Of a stretch of DNA of 64,000 nucleotides, positions 34,601 through 43,037 are shown in pieces (the stretch's first letter is position 1; each line of letters starts with the position of its first letter). The translations under genes and the position numbers were made by a program. Origin of the DNA: Copromyces sp. CBS 386.78 (lineage: Eukaryota; Ascomycota; Sordariomycetes; Sordariales; Sordariaceae); NCBI GenBank assembly GCA_030685235.1, contig MU839151.1, positions 169,417 to 233,416 of the forward strand, written 5' to 3'. The notes under the pieces were generated by a model that searched no databases, was not told the origin of the DNA, and saw only the letters and a program-made list of their open reading frames with translations.

Positions 34601-35224
34601 ATTTTTGCCGCGGTAGTAATTGTTTTAAACTTTCTATTTTTTAAGGTATTAATAATTAAATTAATACGTTATTTATTCGAAAAGCCGGCGAAAAAGTTAT
34701 TAATGGGCTTTATTATATACGATTTAACGGTAAAGTAATTAGATTATCGATAAATTAAGTATTAAACTTTGGGTATAAAATAGTAATATACGAATATATT
34801 AAACGGTTAATAATAATTAAATTGCCCGCTGCTTATACTCCGTACGCGATTTTAAAAAGCGGTGAGCTAGTTAGTCGAATTTATATTAGTTATATTATTT
34901 ATATTATTTTATAATAAATATTAGAGGATTTATAATACCCCCGGATTAGTAAGTTGAGTGTTTTAGCAGTTCGTGATGGATTTATACGGTCGTGTAAGTC
35001 GGGTTGCTTATGGTAGGTATGTAAAAAAACGGTGGTATATCGATTTGCTAACAAAATGTAGGGTTATACTATGTACCGAATTTTTTTCGCGAATTAATCT
35101 ACATTCGCGATTCAATCTACCTGACCCCGTGCTGGCACGGGGTCAGACTGAGGCGTTTCTAGCCCTGACGAGTAGACCCTAAGCTTCGCTTGGGGTCCCA
35201 GAGGGCGTTTCTAGCCTAGACGAG
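31669..35224. mobile_element. Short TA-flanked MITE (about 314 bp) split by a larger relative
   Basis: Outer ends at 31669-31718 and 35175-35224 are inverted copies (50 bp, 2 mismatches), starting CTCGTCTGGGCTAGAAACGC, with TA on both outer sides (31667-31668, 35225-35226). Each end carries a small palindrome (arm GACCCCAAGC). The inverted repeat continues inward as GTGCACGGATTCGCGAAAGT (31721) and its mirror ending at 31930, so almost the whole MITE is TIR. At a TA in its right arm the 3.2-kb element 31933-35172 has inserted. Without that insert it is about 314 bp. Confidence 0.8.
31933..35172 (-). mobile_element. 3.24-kb RIP-mutated TIR DNA transposon, TA target duplication, unidentified transposase
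   Basis: The ends start CTCGTCTGGGCTAGAAACGC (left) and CTCGTCAGGGCTAGAAACGC (right, reverse complement), flanked by TA at 31931-31932 and 35173-35174. Inside lie end-specific palindromes (left arm AGACCCATTGC, right arm CTGACCCCGTGC), then paired ATTCGCGAA motifs. The edges of its interior (e.g. ACGGTGGTA, GATTTGCTAACAAA near 35.05 kb) match the interior of the small MITE, which is thus a deletion derivative of this family. 32.1-35.0 kb is AT-rich and stop-filled. A minus-strand frame near 32.6-32.3 kb reads KLPPLKEEEVKEQIGLI before stops, suggesting the gene ran on the minus strand. A TA duplication suggests the Tc1/mariner/pogo group, but I could not find a DDE signature. Confidence 0.75.
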
Positions 35225-35332
35225 TAGCGAGAGAGTTTGGAAATTTTGAAAAAAAAACCAAAAAAAAAACCGACCTCTTGCAGTTTCTGTGGGTGCTGCT
35301 TGCTTAGTCAACCAGCTGCAGGTGCTGTGGGC

Positions 35333-35810
35333 ATGCAGCAAGCGCCGGTGATGCCTGCCGGTTGTGGTTCGATCGCTTTACTACCAGTTATTGCGGCGAC
35401 GGACGACGGCCGAAGAATGCCTGATGACAACGCCATTGACGCGGCCGCCCGCAGCGCTATTCGTCAAGGCGAACAATTGATGAACGACTTCTCAATCTCC
35501 ACGATGGAGGCTATCGCCCAGGGCGCTCGCGGTCAACTTTCTTACGCAAATTCAATGCGAAAATTGGGTATGCGAGGTCTAGATTGGGACGCCAAGAGGG
35601 ATTTTCTTGCAATGATTATTCACTTGGCGGATAGTATGTTCTTTGACCGGATTCGCCTCGTGTGGATCAAAATCCCCAAGCTTCCCATGCATTGGTGACA
35701 ACGCGCTAACTCCCTCTACAGGTGAGGTAGACGTCCTGACGTATGAGGACCTACGGAAGCGCACAAATCCTGATGGGCCGGAAGGCTATTTGTTCGTTCC
35801 GGTTCCATAA
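35333..35810 (+). CDS. Cluster family gene G (unknown function), 5' end next to a transposon
   Basis: Exons 35333-35633 and 35722-35810, joined in phase 1, giving 129 residues from the ATG at 35333. The core starts near LLPVIAATDDGRRMPDDNAI and continues helically (AARSAIRQGEQLMNDFSIST, DAKRDFLAMIIHLADS). The tail is EVDVLTYEDLRKRTNPDG and ends FVPVP. The alternative is that the core begins at an acceptor (ctaccag, 35387, again phase 1), with the real N-terminal exon lost or beyond the transposon whose end lies at 35226, only about 105 bp upstream. In that model the 35388-35633 segment is 246 nt, exactly the length of gene H's core exon. Expression may be altered by the insertion. Confidence 0.6.
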
Positions 35811-36477
35811 GCCGCGGTAGACCGTCCTTCAACTCTGGGTCATCGTCGCGATGGCCGCGGGGATGTCGACCACCGCCGGATGTGGAAGTGATTGATATCG
35901 AGGACAACTAGGCCGGCAAAGCTCTCAGAATGACGACTCAGTCGGTGTCACGTCTTACGTGCCTGTTCATTTTCAAGGAAAATATGCTGTTGTCCCTGTG
36001 AAAAGTGTCCCATATGGATCCAAGGGATTCAAACGGGCTTGCTTGTCAACTTTCGCGGCTTGTTGATGTTTCCACGAACTGAATGTTTTGTCCATCCTTC
36101 CGCCTTCCTTGCTTGCAGTTTCCATTTCCTCTTTGTCAGAGCCGTATGTCCAGCTTGCCTCGACTTATCTTCAAGCTCCATGGGGTTGCTTGGTAGACAA
36201 GTGTCTGCAAGGAATACACGGAGGCGTTGGCGTACGGACGGCATGCAAGTGTAATTGGCTCCCATAATTTACACGCTCTCAATCTTAACAGTGGTATAAG
36301 GACTCATCTTCCCCTTGCTCACAACATGTTCTGGGGCTAAGATCACCGTTCAATCCTGTATTGACAGCATGATAGTATCCGTCTCTTGACGAACTCTATT
36401 TCCTTTCCACCACAACACACCATCGTTCAACCATCATTGGCACATTGTGTCAGGCAAGACATGACGAGGAGGAAGCA
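35811..36477. other. Intergenic between genes G and H, gene H promoter
   Basis: 667 bp. A TATAAGG sequence at about 36296 lies some 180 bp before the gene H start. A 10-codon upstream ORF (ATG 36461) overlaps the chosen gene H ATG. No other gene is seen. Confidence 0.45.
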
Positions 36478-37208
36478 ATGGAGAGGTTGAAGACCAGCAG
36501 CCAAAGGAGCACCGCCCAACCCCAGCAGTCTCAACCGGCCTCCTCAACCCAGTATTCCAGTGAGTGCGATTGTCTCTTTGACGCTTCCAACTACCTTTAT
36601 ACTTTCTTCCTTCACGTACCGGCCCTTCAGTCTCTAACATTCCCCTAGTTCCAAGCACCGCGGAACAATCGCGCCCTCTCTCTGATCTTGAAATAGCGCC
36701 CAGATACATTGACATTGACATAATGAGTGAGTTTACATCTTCAGTATCTCGTTTCCTCACCCCCCAAACTATCCAGCCAAGTTGCCAGACTTCCAATTAC
36801 ATCCACCTATTGGGTACCCCTACTAACTGCATCTCCCGCTGCAACGTTTGAACAGTCCGCGAGTTAACGTCAAACTACACCGCTTACCCCACCGATGACC
36901 CAATGAGGGACAAAGCACACACCACTATCGAACGAGCTTTAATGCTCCATCACGCTTGCCCAGATGGTAGAGATGGCATTATGAAGGCTATACTCGTTCT
37001 TCATGGTCACTATCATTTTATGTGGACTGTGAGTGAGTGGAAGGGCAGGAATTTGGAATTGAGGGTGAGGTTGCTATCCGGGATGGCAAAAATGCTACAT
37101 CGTGAGTCTCGCGCCATTTTGGATTTGTGCGGACTGTTAGTAACTGACTTGAAAGGATGGGGTAAGGAGGACTTGGTCGACCATGAGTCACCTTCAGTGG
37201 AATCTTAA
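36478..37208 (+). CDS. Cluster family gene H (unknown function), 152 residues
   Basis: Exons 36478-36559, 36649-36726, 36856-37101 and 37156-37208, all joined in phase 1 (459 nt). I chose the ATG at 36478 because the earlier ATG (36461) meets a stop after nine codons. Exon 1 is Ser/Gln/Pro-rich and disordered. Exon 2 ends PRYIDIDIM, the family motif without its Pro. The core exon (246 nt) begins IRELTSNYTAYPTDDPMRD and is rich in His and hydrophobic residues (MLHHACPDGRDGIMKAILVL, HGHYHFMWTVSEWKGRNLEL). Intron 3 has donor GTGAGT and branch TAACTGAC, and joins to the tail WGKEDLVDHESPSVES. Unspliced, that intron would also stay open, so intron retention gives a longer variant. Function unknown. 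Confidence 0.75.
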
Positions 37209-37795
37209 GGTAAGACTCTTCTTGTCTCGCTTTGTGCTTTGGCATATACCCCCAACGTGCATTCGTTAGCTCTTCCCATTTTGGCCCGTTCCCCTCCCTT
37301 GGTTCTCTCTTTCTTACCCCTGAAGAACTCATTCTCTCATTCAACAAAACCAATCCCAAGTTCTTCCAAAAATGTTCATACAAGCCCGTTGACTTGCAGG
37401 TGGGGACTTCGGGACGCGAACTCCAGGTTTTGGTTGCCAAGACAGTCACGACTCCGGTTGAATCTTTCAGTCTTATCGATAGACACGGTGGTGTCAAGTC
37501 CTTCAGCGCGACGGCGACGTGCACAGTACACTTTAGATGGGACGGAATGTCATTTTACCCTTCACTCGCTGCCTAGGAGTCACGTTTGGATGCACCTCAC
37601 AGGACATGACTGGACACCGATGAACAGTGCCAGTCACCCCGCAAGCTTTTGCCAACCGCCGGCCCCTTAACAGCTGCAAAAGGCGATCTCTGGATTCCAG
37701 TACTCAGCTATCTCCTCTTTTCCTGGCGTCTTTGATATCAACTCAGGCCCAACCATCATCGTCCAAAACAAATCACCGGTCAAAGCCGTTTCACC
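37209..37795. other. Intergenic between genes H and I
   Basis: 587 bp. Several overlapping open frames on both strands (up to 168 codons, minus) but without domain or splice support. It includes the gene I promoter. Confidence 0.45.
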
Positions 37796-38484
37796 ATGTC
37801 TACCCCTCGTCATCCTCGTGAGGCCGGCCCCAGAACGTCTCGCCCCGGACCGAGTAAGTCTTGCTGGGCTCCAAGCACCTTCAAGCACACCAGGCAATGA
37901 GCGCTCGCTAACATATCTTTACTACTCATAGGAGCCCCTCCCGCGCCCCGCCATACCCTGCTGCCGATGGCATTCAGGATCATCCCAATCAACCGGATCA
38001 GTATGTTACACCGAGCCAAACCACCTCCTACCACTCGCCTGACCATCATTTGCGGCTCCCACTGACCTTTTCCTTCTCGCCTTCTTATGCAAATAGCCCG
38101 CGAAATCACCCAAAACAGCACCGTCATCCCCTCCCACGACAAGATCGCACGCGAGGCCCGCTACGTCGTCCAGGGTGCCTTGGAGAAAGGAAATTTCCCC
38201 GAGACAATCGAGATGGCGCTCACCAAGCTGCTCTCAAATTTCAATTACCTCTGGGGTTGGGGCCGCTATCAGGATAAGCAGGTGGGTGTTACTGTTGGAC
38301 TGCTGAATGAGATGATGGCTGTTTTGAAGGGTATGTAGGCCACTTCCTTCACCTTGACCCCTGCCGGTCGTTGACGCTCGTGTTGAACGTCGTGCTTCCA
38401 CTTACTTGTCACGGTTGTAAGCTAACTGACGTATTTGGCATAGAGCATCAGCGAAAGTTGGAGGAGGATGGTCCGAAGAATTGA
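37796..38484 (+). CDS. Cluster family gene I (unknown function), 133 residues
   Basis: Exons 37796-37853, 37932-38000, 38097-38330 and 38444-38484, all joined in phase 1 (402 nt). The start is the ATG at 37796. Exon 1 is short, Arg/Pro-rich and disordered. Exon 2 is 69 nt, as in gene F, and ends FRIIPINRI, a clear family motif. The core exon begins TREITQNSTVIPSHDKIARE and continues as helices (RYVVQGALEKGNFPETIEMA, NYLWGWGRYQDKQVGVTVGL, NEMMAVLK). The last exon encodes EHQRKLEEDGPKN. It is the smallest complete member and probably the best model of the minimal module. Function unknown. Confidence 0.8.
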
Positions 38485-40759
38485 GGTTGTGGGCGCAGTA
38501 GTAGGTCACTTCAGCTTTCTCCTTTCTGCTTGTTTCATTGCTTGAGTGTCTTGGTCCAGTTTAAATCCCTTCGTCAATTGTCTTTGATCTCTTCCGTGAT
38601 GATGTGATGTGATTCTGGAACAAGTGTTCTGGTATCCGAAGTTGTTTCCGCCATCCTGCCCGTCTTTGATGCCGATGCACTCTCAGTATTGGTTACAGGA
38701 TATCAATTATAGCGTCCATGTTTCCTTCTGTGGCTGTGCCATTTTCTGCCGGTGCTTGGACCCTCTCATCCCAGGGCATCCCCATGCCCTCATTCGTCAG
38801 TTTGTCAATCGGGCTGCTCCGCCCACTCGCACCCTCTACTGGCACTTATTGACAATCCTACAGCGGATATGCCCGCTATAACGCAAACCTTGACAGCGCT
38901 CAGCATTCGGGAACTATACCTGTAGGGCATGCACGACGCAGGTATTACCGGTTCAGGGGCCATGTCAACAAAGAGAAAACGAACGATTTCGAGATTGTGA
39001 ACCACGACAGATTACCTAGGTACGTGTGTTTACATTTCTTCGGCCTAGAAAACCTTTTAATTGCTCGTCCATTCTTTTTGCCCTTTCCTCTTCGTTTGGC
39101 AATCACAGAATGTTCAAGGTGCCAACCGTTGTGCCACCATCGAGGAGTGTCCGAGTGAATGCCCGCGGGACAGCACTAGGTAATGGTGGCAAGTTCGTGA
39201 CTGAAGCCGGTCCGTTTGTGCATTGGAACGGACGCATTTTCTTGGGGAAGAAGAATCCGCCATAATCTAGAGTGCCTCATTGGCTGCTTGAGAGTGTCCT
39301 CACCGTTATTTCACGTCGTTTGACGGAACAAAACCTTCGGGTGCCCCTGTTCAGACCGGCTTGATTGGCGGTCGTGAACTCATGATGCAGCGGCACAGGG
39401 GAAGAGAACAACAGGAGGAAAAAAGGTACAGAAAGGGCTGTATATCCCGTTATGATGCTTTTTTTGCTTAACCTGTTGACATTTGACGAGCACGACATCG
39501 CGGTATCCCTCTCCTTTGACTAAGGTATTTTCACCTTCACATGCTACCTGCTGGCCTCCTCCCTTCATTATTTCTCTCCGCCTACCTTCCAATCTCCCGG
39601 AATCCGCAATCTGGATGCTGTATCAAGATACCTGGAAAAAATGCAGTTCCGAAGTATTGCCAACCTATAGATAGCTCACAAAGTTTGAGTCAAAAACCCT
39701 AGTGTTTAGCCCATCATTTTGACCCGACTTTTCATGCATCATGGCATCGTGACACCGTCTTTCTTGGAATCACTTCACCGTGTTAGTAGAGGTAGGCGCC
39801 TTTAGGTTTGCACTCTTGAGAACCATAACCAACAAACGGAAGAACAAACCTTTCCCATGGCCATTGAATACCTGATCAGTCAGGTCGATGGTATGTCCTA
39901 CTCCAGCGGATTCGTTCAAATCACCGGTGTACCTTGGTAGTTCTGTCGGCTGACCGTCATCTCCTACAGCCAAACTTTGCGATTTAGATTTGTTCTGCTT
40001 GCTGAGTCGCTAGAGCTTCGGACTTGGAGTTTGGGGCTCTCGTCACTGATAGGAATTTGGAGGGCAGGACGAGGACTGGACTCGGTCATGTCGACCATTG
40101 TTGAACCCCATGCTTTCCACGTCATCCCCATTGTCCACCCACCCGCATACGGCCAGCGAATCCTCCTTCCGTCCATGCGAGCGTCACCTCAAGTCCTCTG
40201 ACCTCGCCAGCGGTCTTCCAGAAGCCATTCACGTCCAGTCGCAACAAAGCGGCTAAATGTTGCTGCTCCGTCCTTCAAGGCCCCCCTGCCGCACTAAAAC
40301 ACCGGCAATTCTCATCCCGGCTATATCGGTACAGTACTGCGACCCCTCCGAAATGCAACGAAAATCCGGGGGGGCCTGCCCTTGGCGATGTCACCCTCCG
40401 GGGTAGACTGGGCTTCGCCTGGGCGCTCGTCTATCTGATATTGACTCATGCCAATATGCATCTCGTCGGCAATATTTCCTGGCTGCTTTCGATGGTCTGA
40501 GATGGTTCCTCTGGCTCTGAGATCCAGGATTGGTTTTTCGGAAGATTAGAACGGAATTAGAAGGTGCCAAGAACTGGGGAACTGGGAAAAAAGCAATATG
40601 GGTGGTTGGAGGCTCAAAAGCCGGGTAAACACATTGGACGTCGATCTTGCTGTCGACCGAGTTCGAGTACAAGAAGCTCACTCCATCCTGCTTTTCAGTT
40701 GAATCCTCTGAGCTTCTTCTCATTCATCCTCTGCCTCTTCTTCGGACCAAACCCTCACC
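38485..40759. other. Intergenic, 2.3 kb, right edge of the cluster
   Basis: Short frames only. 39026-39265 reads MFKVPTVVPPSRSVRVNARG and ends GKKNPP, without a family core. The last roughly 200 bp are the deacetylase promoter with a pyrimidine-rich leader. Confidence 0.45.
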
Positions 40760-41655
40760 ATGCTCACCGAAACCCTCATCACCGCGGCCCTGCTCGCGAC
40801 CACGGCGCTCGCCGCCCCGGCGCCCAACCCCATCCAGCTCATGACCCGCGCTCCCAGCCCGGGCGTCGTCATCACCAAGTGCGCCCAGCCCGGTATGCTC
40901 GCTCTGGCCTACGATGACGGCCCGTACCAGTACACCTCCCAGCTGGTCGACATCCTGAATGCGGCCGGCGCCAAAGCCACCTTTTTCTGGACCGGCACCC
41001 TGTACGGATGCATCTACAACCAGGCCGCGGCTGTGAAGAAGGCGTTTGCTAGTGGGCATCAGTTGGCTTCTCATACTTGGTATGTTATGGACTTGTGACA
41101 CTAGACTGCCATGCTCAAACCAACCAAAACACTCCCTCGCACTTGTCTCATTGCCTCGCTCCTCGAACTGCTCGATCGTTCCCAGAGAACAGCCACTGAC
41201 ATCCATCCAGGACGCACCCCCACATGTCCTCCTACTCCGCCGCCCAAATCACCACCGAAATGACCAAAGTCGAAACCGCCTTCGCCAACCTCATCGGCAA
41301 GAAGCCGCTGTACATGCGTCCCCCCTACCTCGAGACGGGGGGCCAAGTCCTCCCTGTCCTCAAGTCCATGAACTACAAGGTGATCACAGACGACATCGAC
41401 ACCGGAGACTGGAACAACCAGACCCCCGCGCAGTCGGAAGCCAAGTTCACCCAGGCGGGCGCGGGAGGCAATGGACATATCCCCCTCATGCATGAGACGT
41501 ATTCGACTACCGTCAATACCCTGACGCCGTGGTTGATCAACTGGGCGAAGCAGAATAACTTGAAGCTGGTTACCGTGGCGGAGTGCTTGGGTGATAAGGG
41601 CGGGGAGTATCAGAGTGCGAGCTTTCCGGTGCAGCCGGGGCCTTTCTCGTGCTAA
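40760..41655 (+). CDS. Secreted polysaccharide (chitin) deacetylase, carbohydrate esterase family 4
   Basis: Exons 40760-41079 and 41211-41655, one phase-2 intron, 254 residues. The signal peptide is MLTETLITAALLATTALAA. The NodB fold is visible in order: ALAYDDGP (catalytic and metal Asp at about 52-53), ATFFWTG, SHTWTHP (metal-binding His 105 and 109, the codons split by the intron), MRPPYLE (Arg-Pro motif), DIDTGDWNNQTP and a late IPLMHET (second catalytic His). CE4 enzymes remove acetyl groups from N-acetylglucosamine polymers with a divalent metal. In fungi they remodel or mask wall chitin or chito-oligomers. There is no chitin-binding module, so this is a compact single-domain type. The start follows a short pyrimidine-rich leader. 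Confidence 0.93.
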
Positions 41656-42017
41656 GCGGTGGACCAAGTATGAAGGATGGAGGTATGAGGGGCAAAATGG
41701 CGAGACTCGATGTCTCTACCTGCAGAGTATAGTAAGTAGTATATGAGAAATCGAATTCGACGTCAGAGATGGAGTTTGGAGTGCGACTCACAGAGGTGAT
41801 TCTCTGAAGGTGCCTTTATGCGGGTTGTATCCGCGGTGTGGTAGCAATGCTGCTGTCGGCCAGTCATCGTGGATGTTCCCCGCTCTCAGCTGAAGCAATA
41901 GTGTACCTCTACACATATAAGAACAAATGTAACCTTGGTCAATCCCATTCCGCTACCTCTTCACATACCGACTTCCTCGTGGTCCTAATTATCATCAACA
42001 AGCCATAACCACTCGAT
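41656..42017. other. Intergenic between deacetylase and methyltransferase
   Basis: 362 bp with the deacetylase 3' region and the methyltransferase promoter. No additional feature seen. Confidence 0.45.
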
Positions 42018-42911
42018 ATGTCCTCCCAACAGAATCAAGGCCCTACGCCACCGGCCCGAGAGGAAGAGCCAGCCTCCAACCTCACGCCCCTCTCCAACAA
42101 CGACCTCTTCACAACCCTCTGCCCCTCCTACGAAGTCGCCTTCGCCAACATTCCCGCCCGTGACAACTCCCTCTCGTGGCTCCTAGCCAAGCTCGCCGAT
42201 CGCGACACCTTCCCACCGCACCCTCGGCCCTGGATACACGACGCTTTGCCTCCCCGTCTCCAGCGGAAACACATTCTTGACATAGGCAGCGGCACCGGCC
42301 GGCCTGTCTGCTCTGCTCTCGCCGAGGCGGGACATTCAGTGCTGGGTATCGACTTGTGTCCAGCCATGGTCGAGTTCGCGAAGCAAAACGTTGCAGCGTT
42401 GTATCCCGATGGAAGGGCGGAGTTCGCGGAGGCGGATGTTAGAAAGTTCGAGCCGGAGAGGGATGATCCGTTCTTCAAGGCGCAGACGGAGGTCTTGAGG
42501 GCGAAGCGTGAGAGCTGGGAGGAGGGTGATCCGGAGGGGTATCACGCCGTGACGGCATATTTCTCTTTGCTGGCTGGGTTTGAGACGCAGAAGGAGATCA
42601 AGGAGGTGATCAAGAAGGTGTGTTACTGGCTGAGAGAGGGCGGGCTGTTTGTGTTGGGCACGGTGCCAATGGACGTCGAGGGAGAAGTGATTGGGTGGAT
42701 GGGAAAGCCGGTTACGGTGTCGAGCTTGAGTCGAAGCAAGGTGTGGGAGGCGGTTAGAGAGGTCGGATTCGAAGTCGATTGGGAGGTGACGAGCAAGTTT
42801 GTGCCGAAGGCGGTGGAGGCGGGGATCTTGAAGCCTGAGGAGGCGAAGAAGGCCTGGGAGGAGGAACATTTGTTTGTTTATGCGGTTAAGACGTGGTATC
42901 CGGAGGAGTAG
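42018..42911 (+). CDS. Class I SAM-dependent methyltransferase
   Basis: A single 297-residue exon from the ATG at 42018. The SAM-binding motif I is HILDIGSGTGRPVCSALAEA (85-104), followed by GHSVLGIDLCPAMVEFAKQN (motif II acid in GID). ADVRKFEP is motif-III-like. EGGLFVLGTVPMDVEG is post-III. The fold matches the Methyltransf_25/31-type small-molecule methyltransferases; the substrate cannot be inferred. There is no signal peptide, so it is probably cytosolic. It is convergent with the SET-domain gene, the two stops being only 126 bp apart, so the transcripts may overlap. Confidence 0.86.
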   Translation: MSSQQNQGPTPPAREEEPASNLTPLSNNDLFTTLCPSYEVAFANIPARDNSLSWLLAKLADRDTFPPHPRPWIHDALPPRLQRKHILDIGSGTGRPVCSALAEAGHSVLGIDLCPAMVEFAKQNVAALYPDGRAEFAEADVRKFEPERDDPFFKAQTEVLRAKRESWEEGDPEGYHAVTAYFSLLAGFETQKEIKEVIKKVCYWLREGGLFVLGTVPMDVEGEVIGWMGKPVTVSSLSRSKVWEAVREVGFEVDWEVTSKFVPKAVEAGILKPEEAKKAWEEEHLFVYAVKTWYPEE

Positions 42912-43037
42912 GTGGAGGGTGTTGACGCTCGATTAGGTCGGTGGCTATTCGAGGTATCGTTTGGGCAGCACAGGGGGAACATGTCGTCGTGCTGCTCTGT
43001 GTGCGGGTTTCGGTTGTTGTACAAAGACTCGGTGACC

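Noticed and set aside
37018..37524. 168-codon minus-strand frame overlapping gene H and the gap after it
   Set aside because: No domain. It overlaps the gene H core exon antisense, and gene H has a coherent exon structure.
41101..41667. 188-codon minus-strand frame over the deacetylase
   Set aside because: Antisense shadow of GC-rich exon 2; the plus strand has a complete CE4 domain.
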